This document shows positions 8,548 to 17,831 of a DNA stretch of 64,000 bases, one piece after another. The notes beneath the pieces are model-generated. The model ran no database searches, was not told the DNA's origin, and saw only the letters and a list, made by a program, of their open reading frames with translations. The DNA is from Flavobacteriales bacterium. Its GTDB lineage: Bacteria; Bacteroidota; Bacteroidia; Flavobacteriales; UBA1820. The position numbers and the translations under genes were made by a program. How positions within the stretch are numbered: position 1 is the first letter of the stretch; every line of letters begins with the position of its first letter. The stretch is taken from NCBI GenBank assembly GCA_003150615.1, contig QALN01000009.1, positions 129,938-193,937 on the forward strand, given 5' to 3'.

Positions 8548-10452
8548 ATGGAATACTCGATATACGTACTTCTGCTCCCTATGCTGATGTTCCTTCTGAT
8601 AGGGCTTACGCAGAGCAAGCTCAAAGGTCAGACGGCAGGATTGATAGGGACCCTGGCCATGACGGTGACAACGCTCGTGGCTTATTACGTCGCGTACCAA
8701 TATTTCACAACGCAGAAAATAGACGGAGTTTACGGTAAAGTAGTGGAATACAACTGGGTGTGGTTGCAGTTCACCGAGAATCTGCACATAGACCTGGGCG
8801 TCCTCCTCGATCCTATATCGTGCATGATGCTGGTTGTGATAACCACCGTATCGCTGATGGTACACATTTACAGTCTGGGCTATATGAAAGGCGAGCGGGG
8901 TTTTGCGCGTTACTACGCTTTCCTCTCGCTGTTCACGTTCTCGATGCTCGGTCTGGTAGTTGCCACCAACATATTCCAGATGTACATATTCTGGGAGCTT
9001 GTAGGTGTGTCCTCGTACCTTCTTATCGGTTTTTACTACACCAAACCGGCGGCTATCGCAGCATCGAAAAAAGCGTTTATCGTCACGCGTTTCGCTGACT
9101 TAGGCTTCCTTATCGGCATACTGGTGCTTTCGTTCTACTCGCAGACTTTCGACTTTGTGGGACTGACAACTCCTAACGGCGGTGCGCTCAGTTCGGCCGC
9201 AGGCGTTTCGTTCCTGGGAATATCGGCAGCTGCCTGGGCGCTCGGACTGATATTCATAGGCGGCGCGGGTAAATCGGCAATGTTCCCGCTGCATATATGG
9301 CTTCCCGACGCGATGGAGGGCCCGACTCCTGTTTCGGCCCTTATACATGCGGCCACTATGGTCGTAGCCGGGGTGTTCCTCGTTGCGAGACTTTTCCCTT
9401 TGTATATCGAAGCAGCTCCGCAACTTCTTCCGTACATAGCTTACGTGGGGGCGTTTACTTCGCTCTTTGCAGCGATAATAGCGTGTGTCCAGTCGGATAT
9501 CAAACGCGTACTCGCTTTCTCGACCATCTCCCAGATAGGTTTTATGATGGTGGCTCTGGGTGTTTCCGGTTACGGAGGTCATGACGGACTGGGTTATGTG
9601 GCTTCGATGTGGCATCTTTTCACACACGCGATGTTCAAGGCGCTGTTGTTCCTCGGAGCCGGAGCCGTGATACACGCCGTTCATTCAAATGAAATGGAAC
9701 ATATGGGTGGGCTGCGCAAATTCATGCCTTTCACTCACATAACATTCCTGGTAGCGTGTCTGGCCATAGCGGGCATACCTCCGTTCTCCGGGTTCTATTC
9801 CAAAGACGAAATACTTTCCGCTACGTATATGTTCAGTCCGGTATTGTTCGGACTGATGGCTGCCATAGCCGGTCTTACGGCGTTCTACATGTTCCGTCTG
9901 TATTTCCGAATATTCTGGAGCACGCCTACCGATACTTCTCATGCCACTCCGCACGAAGCGCCTAAGGTTATGTATCTTCCGCTGGTGCTTTTGGCCGTTG
10001 TTACGCTTTTCGCAGGGTTTATACCTTTCGGAGAGTTCGTAACGAGCGACGGCGCCGATTACCACGTGCATATAAACTGGGCGATAGGCGGGCCGAGCAT
10101 AGCCATAGCGGCTGCCGGTATAGGTATCGCAATGTTCATGTACTTTAAGGAAAAATCGAAACCGGTGGTGGACCTTCAGCATAGAAATACCCTTTACCGG
10201 GCGGCTTACCGCCGTTTTTATATAGACGAGGTTTATATGTTCATAACCAAGAAAATTATCTTCAACTGCGTGTCGAAGCCTATCGCATGGTTCGACCGCC
10301 ATGTTGTGGACGGTTTTATGAACTCGCTGGCGTGGGGGGCAAACAAGGCTTCCGACGACATAAAAGGACTCCAGTCCGGACAGGTGCAACAGTACGCCTA
10401 CGTATTCGTGCTGGGCGCCCTGGTTCTGGCCTTTATCGCGATTATGCTGTAA
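8548..10452 (+). CDS. nuoL: NADH-quinone oxidoreductase subunit L (antiporter-like)
   Basis: 634 aa distal proton-pumping subunit of complex I, related to Mrp antiporters. The antiporter signature FWELVGVSSYLLIGFYY, with the channel glutamate, and the LHIWLPDAMEGPTPVSALIH segment are intact. The C-terminal part contains the long lateral-helix region typical of NuoL. Strongly hydrophobic throughout. Confidence 0.96.
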   Translation: MEYSIYVLLLPMLMFLLIGLTQSKLKGQTAGLIGTLAMTVTTLVAYYVAYQYFTTQKIDGVYGKVVEYNWVWLQFTENLHIDLGVLLDPISCMMLVVITTVSLMVHIYSLGYMKGERGFARYYAFLSLFTFSMLGLVVATNIFQMYIFWELVGVSSYLLIGFYYTKPAAIAASKKAFIVTRFADLGFLIGILVLSFYSQTFDFVGLTTPNGGALSSAAGVSFLGISAAAWALGLIFIGGAGKSAMFPLHIWLPDAMEGPTPVSALIHAATMVVAGVFLVARLFPLYIEAAPQLLPYIAYVGAFTSLFAAIIACVQSDIKRVLAFSTISQIGFMMVALGVSGYGGHDGLGYVASMWHLFTHAMFKALLFLGAGAVIHAVHSNEMEHMGGLRKFMPFTHITFLVACLAIAGIPPFSGFYSKDEILSATYMFSPVLFGLMAAIAGLTAFYMFRLYFRIFWSTPTDTSHATPHEAPKVMYLPLVLLAVVTLFAGFIPFGEFVTSDGADYHVHINWAIGGPSIAIAAAGIGIAMFMYFKEKSKPVVDLQHRNTLYRAAYRRFYIDEVYMFITKKIIFNCVSKPIAWFDRHVVDGFMNSLAWGANKASDDIKGLQSGQVQQYAYVFVLGALVLAFIAIML

Positions 10453-10489
10453 ATGAAATATTAAGAATAGTATAAAAGACACATATATT

Positions 10490-11983
10490 ATGAATTTCCT
10501 TTCCCTTTTTGTTCTCATACCCCTGTTGATGCTTCTGGCCCTGGTGGTATGCCGCAACATAAAACAGGTACATACCGTGTCGGTAGTCGGTTCGGGAGCC
10601 ATACTGGTTCTTTCGGCATACCTGGTGTTCGCTTTCCTGGGAGAACGCGCCGCGGGCAACGACGCCGAAATGCTCTACACGGACAGCGTAATGTGGTTTG
10701 CGCCTTTGAATATACACTATGCCGTGGGCGTAGACGGTATTTCGGTGGCCATGCTCCTGCTCTCGGCCATAATACTTTTTACCGGCGTATTCGCTTCATG
10801 GACCATAGAAAACCAGACCAAGGAATACTACATGTGGCTTATCCTGCTTTCGCTGGGCGTGTTCGGCTTCTTCATATCGATAGACCTGTTCACGATGTTC
10901 ATGTTCTATGAGATAGCCCTTATCCCGATGTATTTGCTGATAGGCATATGGGGTTCCGGCGGAAAGGAATACGCAGCCATGAAACTTACGCTGATGCTCA
11001 TGGGCGGTTCTGCATTCCTTCTGGTGGGAATATTGGGGATATACTACCACTCGGCTCCCGAAGGCGGCCTTTATACTATGAACATACTGGAAATATCCAA
11101 GGTGATGATACCTATGGATGCGCAAAGGTTGTTTTTCCCGCTTACATTCGTGGGCTTCGGCGTGCTGGGAGCTATGTTCCCGTTCCATACGTGGAGTCCC
11201 GACGGTCACGCTTCGGCGCCTACCGCCGTATCGATGCTGCACGCAGGGGTGCTGATGAAACTCGGAGGGTACGGATGTTTCCGTGTCGCTATATTCCTGA
11301 TGCCTCAGGCGGCAAACGAGTTGTCGTGGATATTCATAATACTGACAGGTATAAGCGTCGTTTACGGGGCTTTCGGTGCGATAGTTCAGAAAGACCTCAA
11401 GTATATAAACGCATATTCGTCGGTGAGCCACTGCGGCCTGGTGCTTTTCGCCATTCTGATGCTCAATCAGACGGCCATGACCGGAGCTGTGATGCAGATG
11501 CTTTCGCACGGGCTTATGACGGCGTTGTTCTTTGCCCTTATAGGTATGATATACGGCCGCACGCATACACGTGACATACGCGAGATGAGCGGCCTTATGA
11601 AAGTGATGCCTTTTCTTGCCGTATGTTACGTGATAGCCGGTCTGGCATCCCTCGGTCTTCCGGGGCTGTCCGGTTTCGTAGCCGAAATGACGGTATTCGT
11701 GGGCGCATGGGAACATCAGGATATGTTCCATCGCGTGTTTACCGTAATAGCTTGCTGTTCGATAGTGATTACGGCGGTGTATATCCTGCGTGTAGTAGGT
11801 AAGATATTGTACGGCGAGGTGGAAAATAAGCATCACCTCGAACTGGGCGACGCCAAGTGGCACGAGCGCTTCCCTGTGGTGATACTCATAGTTGTCATAG
11901 CCGGAATAGGTATGGCTCCGCTGTGGATATCGAACATGATAGGCGACAGCCTCAATCCGATAATAGAACAGTTAGCCAAATAA
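10490..11983 (+). CDS. nuoM: NADH-quinone oxidoreductase subunit M (antiporter-like)
   Basis: 497 aa membrane subunit, a second antiporter-like proton channel. Signatures are MFMFYEIALIPMYLLIGIWG, with the key glutamate, and FPFHTWSPDGHASAPTAVS. It lies between nuoL and nuoN with short spacers (37 and 38 nt). Confidence 0.95.
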   Translation: MNFLSLFVLIPLLMLLALVVCRNIKQVHTVSVVGSGAILVLSAYLVFAFLGERAAGNDAEMLYTDSVMWFAPLNIHYAVGVDGISVAMLLLSAIILFTGVFASWTIENQTKEYYMWLILLSLGVFGFFISIDLFTMFMFYEIALIPMYLLIGIWGSGGKEYAAMKLTLMLMGGSAFLLVGILGIYYHSAPEGGLYTMNILEISKVMIPMDAQRLFFPLTFVGFGVLGAMFPFHTWSPDGHASAPTAVSMLHAGVLMKLGGYGCFRVAIFLMPQAANELSWIFIILTGISVVYGAFGAIVQKDLKYINAYSSVSHCGLVLFAILMLNQTAMTGAVMQMLSHGLMTALFFALIGMIYGRTHTRDIREMSGLMKVMPFLAVCYVIAGLASLGLPGLSGFVAEMTVFVGAWEHQDMFHRVFTVIACCSIVITAVYILRVVGKILYGEVENKHHLELGDAKWHERFPVVILIVVIAGIGMAPLWISNMIGDSLNPIIEQLAK

Positions 11984-12021
11984 AGAGAGAGATACGAATA
12001 CACACATACCATATATAAAAA

Positions 12022-13449
12022 ATGATGGATTTCAACAGCATACTCACATTCCTCAGGCCTGAGTTGTCGCTTCTGGCGGTGATAATAATACTGCTGCTCT
12101 ACGACCTTTGCGCATCAGAGAAGGGGAAAAAGCATTTCCAGACCGTAGCTTATGTGCTTTTCGGAGCACATACGCTGTGGAGTTTCTGCCTGGTCCCGGA
12201 CGGGGAACTTTTCGGCGGAATGTTCGTAACGTCCAAGATGGCTTCGCTGGTAAAAGCGATACTGAGCGTGGCAACGTTCATCGTATTGCTCCAGGCCAAC
12301 AATTCTCTTAAAAAAGAGGATTCTTCGTTCAAGACGGGGGAATTCTACATGTTGACGCTTTCCACGCTGTTCGGCATGTACATAATGATTTCTTCGGGTA
12401 ATTTCCTGATATTCTATCTCGGACTTGAAACGGCATCGATACCGATGGCATGTCTGGCCGCATTCGACAAATACAAACATAACAGCGCCGAAGCCGGAGC
12501 CAAGTACATACTTACGGCAGCCCTTTCTTCGGGCGTGATGCTGTACGGCATATCGATGATATACGGTACTTGCGGCACAGTTTATTTCGAAGATATACCG
12601 TTCCTTCTGGATATGAGCGCGCTTCAGGTATTCGGAGTGGTGCTGTTCATGGCAGGTATGGGCTTTAAGATATCGCTTGTGCCTTTCCACCTGTGGACTG
12701 CCGACGTTTATCAGGGCGCTCCGACGCCGGTTACGGCATACCTTTCGGTGGTGTCCAAAGGGGCCGCTTCGTTCGTGTTCATGGTCGTGCTCTTCAAGGT
12801 GTTCGCCCCGATGGCAGCCGTATGGCGCGATCTTCTGTACGGAATAATAATCGTGACAATAACCGTTGCAAACCTCTTTGCAATACGTCAGAACAATATC
12901 AAGCGCTTTTTCGCTTTTTCGTCCATATCTCAGGCAGGTTACATAATGCTGGCGGTAATGGCAGGTACGGCGCAGGGTATGACTTCGCTCGTTTACTACG
13001 TTCTTATATACGTATTGTCAAACCTGGCTGCATTCGGAGTTATTTCTGCCATAGAGGACCGTACGGGCAAAGTCCATATTTCCGATTACAATGGGCTTTA
13101 TTCCACCAATCCGCGTCTGGCAATAGCGATGATGCTTGCGCTGTTCTCATTGGGCGGCATACCTCCGTTCGCCGGTTTCTTCAGCAAGTTTTTCATATTT
13201 GCCGCTGCCGCATCGCAGGGGTATTACATACTTGTGTTGATAGCTTTGGTGAATACCGTCATATCCCTGTACTATTACCTTCTCGTGGTCAAGGCCATGT
13301 TCATCAACAAGAGCGAGGCTCCGGTGCCGTATTTCAAGTCGGACAGCCCTGTTAAGCTCAGTCTGGTAATATGTATAGCAGGTGTGTTCCTGGCCGGTAT
13401 AGCCAGCTGTATATATGACGGAATAAGCGCATTCGGATTCGGAATGTAA
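12022..13449 (+). CDS. nuoN: NADH-quinone oxidoreductase subunit N (antiporter-like)
   Basis: 475 aa, last gene of the operon and the third antiporter-like subunit. Diagnostic segments are [21 protein letters not shown] and [23 protein letters not shown]. Two consecutive ATG codons at 12022 and 12025 could both serve as start. No nuoE, nuoF or nuoG follows, so the operon lacks the NADH-oxidising module. Confidence 0.95.
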   Translation: MMDFNSILTFLRPELSLLAVIIILLLYDLCASEKGKKHFQTVAYVLFGAHTLWSFCLVPDGELFGGMFVTSKMASLVKAILSVATFIVLLQANNSLKKEDSSFKTGEFYMLTLSTLFGMYIMISSGNFLIFYLGLETASIPMACLAAFDKYKHNSAEAGAKYILTAALSSGVMLYGISMIYGTCGTVYFEDIPFLLDMSALQVFGVVLFMAGMGFKISLVPFHLWTADVYQGAPTPVTAYLSVVSKGAASFVFMVVLFKVFAPMAAVWRDLLYGIIIVTITVANLFAIRQNNIKRFFAFSSISQAGYIMLAVMAGTAQGMTSLVYYVLIYVLSNLAAFGVISAIEDRTGKVHISDYNGLYSTNPRLAIAMMLALFSLGGIPPFAGFFSKFFIFAAAASQGYYILVLIALVNTVISLYYYLLVVKAMFINKSEAPVPYFKSDSPVKLSLVICIAGVFLAGIASCIYDGISAFGFGM

Positions 13450-13619
13450 AACGTTTTTTGCATTACGGCCGAAACAACGGATGTCTTTCCGGCTGTCTTT
13501 GATAAATTGCCTGTTGGTACAGCCCGTTTAGGAATGACTTGCCGTATAGTTTGCGCCTGGCGGATTATGCTTGCAAAAAAGATTTCTTCATAGGTGTAGC
13601 CGGCGGTATTGCCGGCATG

Positions 13620-13653
13620 AAAAAACCCCTTCATGCGTGCGAAGGGGTTTTTT
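13620..13653 (+). terminator. Intrinsic terminator after the nuo operon (symmetrical)
   Basis: Perfect 13-bp stem AAAAAACCCCTTC / GAAGGGGTTTTTT with an 8-nt loop. The A and T tracts allow it to work on both strands. It lies 170 nt after nuoN, and 13450-13619 shows no convincing gene. Confidence 0.85.
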
Positions 13654-13680
13654 AAATTTGCGATAGTATTGGCCGGGTGC

Positions 13681-13752
13681 TCCCGGTTGAACAGAAATAA
13701 ACAACCTGTGTTAAATATCTAACGGGCTCTGCCCGCGGCAGAGTGTTGCATG
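13681..13752 (+). repeat. Dispersed repeat, copy A
   Basis: This segment (…GAACAGAAATAAACAACC… to …GCCCGCGGCAGAGTGTTGCAT) is the near-identical reverse complement of 31003-31072. It ends 17 nt before the start codon of the TerB/DnaJ protein gene, so it forms most of that gene's upstream region. Confidence 0.75.
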
Positions 13753-13768
13753 TAAAATAGTTTGTGAT

Positions 13769-14479
13769 ATGACATTCATAATAATAGTAGCGATAATACT
13801 GTATTTCCTATTCAGGAATTCCTCTGTGAAGTTTTACAGCAATACTTCCGGTATTCCGCATGGTTTCACATACGATGATATAGATGTGCGCATATTGGCG
13901 CTTTCTTCTGCTGTGATAAAAGCCGACGGACATATAAGCCCGGAGGAAATAGGATTCGTACGGCGGTCTTTCATTTCGCAGTACGGGCAGATGCGGGCAG
14001 AACGCGCATTTGCGAATTTCAAATCGTTCCCGAACAAAAATTCAGTGGAACATATATGCCGCGAACTTCATTTCACTCTGAGTTACGATTCCAGGCAAAG
14101 CATACTCGTATTCCTCTTTCATGTGGCATCGGCCGACGGCAATATATCCGACCGTGAAGTGCGCACAATAGCTTCCATAGCATCATGGCTGGGAATAGCG
14201 CAGCAGCATTTTTACCATATTTACACCGCATTTGCCCAAAACGCTTATTCCGCCGCAGGAAGCGCTTCCGAGCAGCCCTCGCGTAGTCCGTACGATGTTC
14301 TTGGGGTAGATGAAATGGCATCTGTGGAACAGATAAAGCAATCCTACCGCATATTGGTTAAAAAATACCACCCGGACCGGATGGTAAAATATCCCGAAGC
14401 GGAACAGAAAATAGCGCGCGAGAAATTCATCGAGATACAAAAGGCTTATGAAAGGCTGAAAAAGGAGCGTAATTTTTGA
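13769..14479 (+). CDS. Membrane-anchored TerB-DnaJ (DjlA-like) co-chaperone
   Basis: 236 aa. Residues 1-15 are one hydrophobic N-terminal helix. Residues ~40-150 form an all-helical TerB-like domain with two repeated acidic signatures, VIKADGHISPEEIGFVRR and ASADGNISDREVRTI. Residues ~172-236 are a J domain (SPYDVLGV…) with the HPD tripeptide near residue 200. This order matches DjlA, a membrane co-chaperone that stimulates the DnaK ATPase from the cytoplasmic face. It is a stand-alone gene between the nuo terminator and tRNA-Ser. Its upstream region is occupied by a dispersed repeat, and I see no clean -7 element. Confidence 0.85.
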   Translation: MTFIIIVAIILYFLFRNSSVKFYSNTSGIPHGFTYDDIDVRILALSSAVIKADGHISPEEIGFVRRSFISQYGQMRAERAFANFKSFPNKNSVEHICRELHFTLSYDSRQSILVFLFHVASADGNISDREVRTIASIASWLGIAQQHFYHIYTAFAQNAYSAAGSASEQPSRSPYDVLGVDEMASVEQIKQSYRILVKKYHPDRMVKYPEAEQKIAREKFIEIQKAYERLKKERNF

Positions 14480-14602
14480 TTTGCCGCAGTTTTGGGCTTT
14501 TATCGTATATTTCCCTGTACCAGGGAAAATACGTGTAAAAGATGCGGTTTATAAAAGGATTTAAAAAGTCGGGCAAATTTTTATCGTGTGCGAAATAATT
14601 AT

Positions 14603-14610
14603 TACCTTTG
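14603..14610 (+). promoter_or_regulatory. -7 element of tRNA-Ser promoter
   Basis: TACCTTTG, a perfect TAnnTTTG match, 31 nt before the tRNA 5' end. Confidence 0.65.
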
Positions 14611-14641
14611 CCCGCACAAGCCGGGTATTGCAAGGCTTCAA

Positions 14642-14726
14642 GGAGAGATGGCAGAGCGGTCGATTGTGGCGGTCTCGAAAACCGTTGAGGGTCACACCTC
14701 CGGGGGTTCGAATCCCTCTCTCTCCG
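14642..14726 (+). tRNA. tRNA-Ser (anticodon CGA)
   Basis: The 85-nt cloverleaf has a 7-bp acceptor GGAGAGA / TCTCTCC. The anticodon loop CTCGAAA gives anticodon CGA (reads UCG). A long class II variable arm and a T loop TTCGAAT are present. The 3' CCA is not encoded. Confidence 0.95.
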
Positions 14727-14752
14727 CGGTGTTAAAAAAATCAAATGCCCGT

Positions 14753-14786
14753 AACCCTGAAATCATCGGATTTTCAGGGTTTTTTA
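14753..14786 (+). terminator. Intrinsic terminator after tRNA-Ser
   Basis: 10-bp stem AACCCTGAAA / TTTCAGGGTT followed by a T-rich tail. Confidence 0.85.
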
Positions 14787-14943
14787 TTTTTCTGGCATTG
14801 ATATTGTATGCTGATTTTTGACTTGTTCCGACAAAACCGTGTTTGTAAAAAGTTTGCAACTCGTTTGTGCGAAACATTGTCTGTACAACAAGAATGCTGA
14901 TGCAAATCAGAGTTTGCAAGCAACGTGTGTGGGGATAGAAGTG

Positions 14944-15138
14944 ATGCCTGCCTGGGACATGGGAGAAGGCTTAAAACTCAAGTTTGAAAAACAAGGTATC
15001 ATCTGCGGATGTACAGAAAAAGTAGGGGCTGTCACAAATGACTATATAGCTGCTACCATCAAGGATTCCGGCAATACATGCTCCGGAAAGTACGTGTACG
15101 GTCATCACGGACACAGGCATGGCTGTAACGGTGATTAA
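14944..15138 (+). CDS. Small Cys/His-rich hypothetical protein (possibly a gene remnant)
   Basis: 64 aa from the ATG at 14944. The same frame stays open back to a TTG at 14818, so the start is uncertain. The sequence has Cys pairs (IICGCTEK, NTCSGKY) and ends in a histidine-cysteine cluster, YGHHGHRHGCNGD, that could bind metal. I do not recognise a family. It lies directly downstream of a tRNA gene, a common integration site, and its composition differs from the neighbours, so it may be the trace of an old insertion. No promoter or ribosome site supports it. Confidence 0.35.
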   Translation: MPAWDMGEGLKLKFEKQGIICGCTEKVGAVTNDYIAATIKDSGNTCSGKYVYGHHGHRHGCNGD

Positions 15139-15261
15139 AACCGATAAGGCGGTCTCTCATGCGCAATGTCTCGCCTGTTTTAGATTAGACTAAGGATTTA
15201 ATTTTTGGAGGAGGGAGTATCAGAATAAAGATATTTGGTACGGCCTCTTTTTTAAGCTCTT

Positions 15262-15295
15262 TTTGGCCCGGATACGAAAAAAAAAGATACATTTG
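15262..15295 (+). promoter_or_regulatory. Promoter of the potassium transporter gene
   Basis: -7 TACATTTG at 15288-15295 with TTTG at 15262-15265 (22-nt spacer). This leaves a leader of about 75 nt before the start codon. Confidence 0.55.
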
Positions 15296-15379
15296 TCCCG
15301 TAATACCGCGCACAGGAGCGATTTTTCCGCAAATGCCGAAGGCCTGTACGCGCAAATACTCCAAACCGCGTAAAAAAGG

Positions 15380-17218
15380 ATGAAAATCTTTTCGGATAAC
15401 ATAATAAGGCGCCTGCGTAACTTCAGGGAAAACGTAAACATCATGCTTTACGATTCTAAATCCCGGGCTATGGGCGCATTGGATTTTTTGAGCATAATAG
15501 CCGCCCTGGTAGGTGTGGCCGCGCTTTTGTTCGACCATGGGTTTGAAAATACCGAACGGAACAGCGCTGCCATACATTTTATGTTCCGCTCGGTAATCGT
15601 TTTCTATTACGTAAAATTCTTCCTCGGCTACCTGTATTCGTTCAGCCCGAAGAAATACTTCAGGGAATATCGGGTCAACGGTATCCTGTTGGGAATAATA
15701 CTGTGTGTACTGATATACGACGCCACATCTCCGGTATTCGTGAACGATTTGCTTAAAACCGTGCTCGATGTCGACAATCCCAGGATGTTTTCGGTAGTGG
15801 TGGAGCAGGTTTCATTTGTCATATTGCTGATAATCGAGATAGGCCGCGCATCGTCTTTCCTGCCTTCCATGCAGATGTCGGCGCAGAAACTGTTCGTGCT
15901 GTCGTTCGTGGTGCTCATACTTTCCGGCACGGGACTCCTGATGCTGCCGAAAATGACGGTCGAAGGTGTAAATCTGCATTTTGTGGACGCGCTTTTCACG
16001 GCGACATCGGCCAGTTGCGTAACAGGTCTTTCTACGGTGGACATAGCCATGTATTTCACTCTAAGGGGGCAGATCATAATAATGTTCCTGGCACAGTTAG
16101 GAGGACTAAACATAATAACGTTCGCCACTTTTTTCCTCATACTGTCCAAAAAAAGCATAGGCATAAAAAACCAGGCTTTGATAAAGGATTCGCTGGACGA
16201 GCGCAATTTTTCTGACAGCATGCGGCTTCTGAAGGAAATATTCTATTCCACGTTCATAATCGAAGGCGTAGGTGCCGTGTTGATATTTTTCAACTGGAGC
16301 AATAACACGCCTTTTCTGGATTTTTACCAAAAGGCGTATTACTCGGTCTTTCATTCTATAATGGCTTTCAATAATGCCGGTTTCAGCCTGTTCGAAGGCA
16401 ATCTGTTCAACTTCTACTGCCGTAACGCATATGTGTTGCAGTTCGTAATAACGGCTCTCATATTCCTGGGCGGGATAGGATTCCCGGTGATAAAGGACGT
16501 GTTGGGCGATTTTTTCTTCAAAAAGAAAGGGCGTATAAACCGCAAATGGGCTCTCAACACGAGGATAGTGGTATTTACTTCGCTGGCGCTGATTGTCATC
16601 GGAACCACATTTTTTATGATCTTCGAATGGAACAGCTCGTTGCGGGACCATCCCTGGGGAGGCAAGATAATAGTTTCCCTGTTCCAGGCAGTGACGGCGC
16701 GTACGGCAGGTTTCCAGTCCGTCGACTTTTCGATACTGATGAATCCTACGCTGATACTGCTTATGATGCTCATGTTCATAGGAGCTTCACCTGTATCCAC
16801 CGGCGGAGGTATCAAGACCACTACATTCGCCGTACTCGTTCTCTCGGCCATAAACACCATTAAAGGCCGTGAACGGATAAATGTGGAACACTCACAGATA
16901 AGCAACAGCGCAGTATTGCGGGCAATGACAATTCTGCTGTTCTCGGCATGTTTCGTTATACTCGGAACGATAGTGCTGAGTTTTACCGATCCGGACAAGG
17001 AAATGATAGGACTGGTATTCGAACAGGTATCCGCATTCACTACAACCGGGCTGTCCACTGGCATAACACCCGATCTGAGCACAGGTAGTAAAGTGACGCT
17101 CATAGTGTCGATGTTCATGGGAAGAATAGGTCTTCTCACGTTCGGTTTCGCGCTTATAAACAAGATAAAGGCCGAACCGGATTACAAATATCCCAAAGCC
17201 AGGATAATAGTAGGATAA
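15380..17218 (+). CDS. TrkH/KtrB-family potassium uptake channel
   Basis: 612 aa, longer than classical KtrB (~450) because of an extra ~150-residue N-terminal membrane region with about four hydrophobic helices. The C-terminal ~450 residues hold the four M1-P-M2 repeats. Selectivity-filter segments are visible as TATSASCVTGLS, NNAGFSLFEGN, TARTAGFQS and TTTGLSTG, each with the key Gly, followed by SPVSTGGGIKTTT. It moves K+ across the inner membrane and normally needs a TrkA/KtrA RCK subunit, which is not adjacent. Flanked by non-coding DNA on both sides, so it is probably monocistronic. Confidence 0.9.
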   Translation: MKIFSDNIIRRLRNFRENVNIMLYDSKSRAMGALDFLSIIAALVGVAALLFDHGFENTERNSAAIHFMFRSVIVFYYVKFFLGYLYSFSPKKYFREYRVNGILLGIILCVLIYDATSPVFVNDLLKTVLDVDNPRMFSVVVEQVSFVILLIIEIGRASSFLPSMQMSAQKLFVLSFVVLILSGTGLLMLPKMTVEGVNLHFVDALFTATSASCVTGLSTVDIAMYFTLRGQIIIMFLAQLGGLNIITFATFFLILSKKSIGIKNQALIKDSLDERNFSDSMRLLKEIFYSTFIIEGVGAVLIFFNWSNNTPFLDFYQKAYYSVFHSIMAFNNAGFSLFEGNLFNFYCRNAYVLQFVITALIFLGGIGFPVIKDVLGDFFFKKKGRINRKWALNTRIVVFTSLALIVIGTTFFMIFEWNSSLRDHPWGGKIIVSLFQAVTARTAGFQSVDFSILMNPTLILLMMLMFIGASPVSTGGGIKTTTFAVLVLSAINTIKGRERINVEHSQISNSAVLRAMTILLFSACFVILGTIVLSFTDPDKEMIGLVFEQVSAFTTTGLSTGITPDLSTGSKVTLIVSMFMGRIGLLTFGFALINKIKAEPDYKYPKARIIVG

Positions 17219-17831
17219 CCTCCGGATAAGACATAAAAAAGGCCCCGCGACGCGTAAACGCAGGGCCGGACATACAAACTGCGGAGAAGACGGTGAAAAA
17301 CAATAACAATGCCTTAAGATAAAAAGAGCTTCCCCGCTTGATAGAAAAGACTAAATTCACAACAATGTTTACGCCGGGAGGCTTTCATCAGGATGGTTTT
17401 CCGTCTTTTTTCCCGCTTGTTTTTAATCCGTTTCCGGGATGCGCCACCAGTGACGCACCCCATCGACGGAAACACTAGCTAACTATGAAAAACTATAAAG
17501 AAAATTCCATCCGCGCCACAGTGGCTGTAAGCCGCTTTTTCCCGCGCGTTTAGTTTTTTGCCATCCGTTCCTTACGAACGGCAGGATATTTTGCGTATCT
17601 TTCACCTGTACAAATGTATCTTTGATAATCCTAATATTTGTGTCGTTTAGTATGTAGTTAGGCCCGAACGATTTTCTAATCCGGCAACAATCCACGCCTT
17701 CATGTCCGTTTAATGCAACCTTGCGGCGTGCGAAAGCTCCCAATTACGGTTTTCAAAGCACACATGTACAAAAACACCTCCGGCGGGGACATGCCATATT
17801 ACATTAAAAAACATACGACAAGACAAACGCC
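17219..17831. other. 613-nt intergenic region between trkH-like gene and HTH gene 1
   Basis: No convincing protein gene. At 17241-17267 a GC-rich hairpin (GGCCCCGCG / CGCAGGGCC, one mismatch) has six A before it, so it would terminate minus-strand transcripts. At 17611-17618 CAAATGTA reads as TACATTTG, a -7 match, on the minus strand. Together they could bound a minus-strand RNA of about 360 nt. At 17617-17624 TATCTTTG is a -7 match on the plus strand that could serve HTH gene 1. A 22-codon ATG frame (17485-17553) exists but has no support. Confidence 0.35.
17617..17624 (+). promoter_or_regulatory. Candidate -7 element for HTH gene 1
   Basis: TATCTTTG matches TAnnTTTG, about 210 nt upstream of the 17832 start. 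TTTG at 17590-17593 is 23 nt away, slightly too far. Overlaps a minus-strand -7 match. Confidence 0.35.

Noticed and set aside
14427-14744. 105-codon minus-strand frame across the tRNA-Ser gene
   Set aside because: Overlaps an unambiguous tRNA and reads as the usual antisense tRNA artefact (RERDSNPRRCDP-type).
17483-17743. 86-codon minus-strand frame and 22-codon plus-strand ATG frame in the gap before the HTH genes
   Set aside because: Neither has a family-like sequence, ribosome site or convincing promoter spacing; mentioned only in the gap description.
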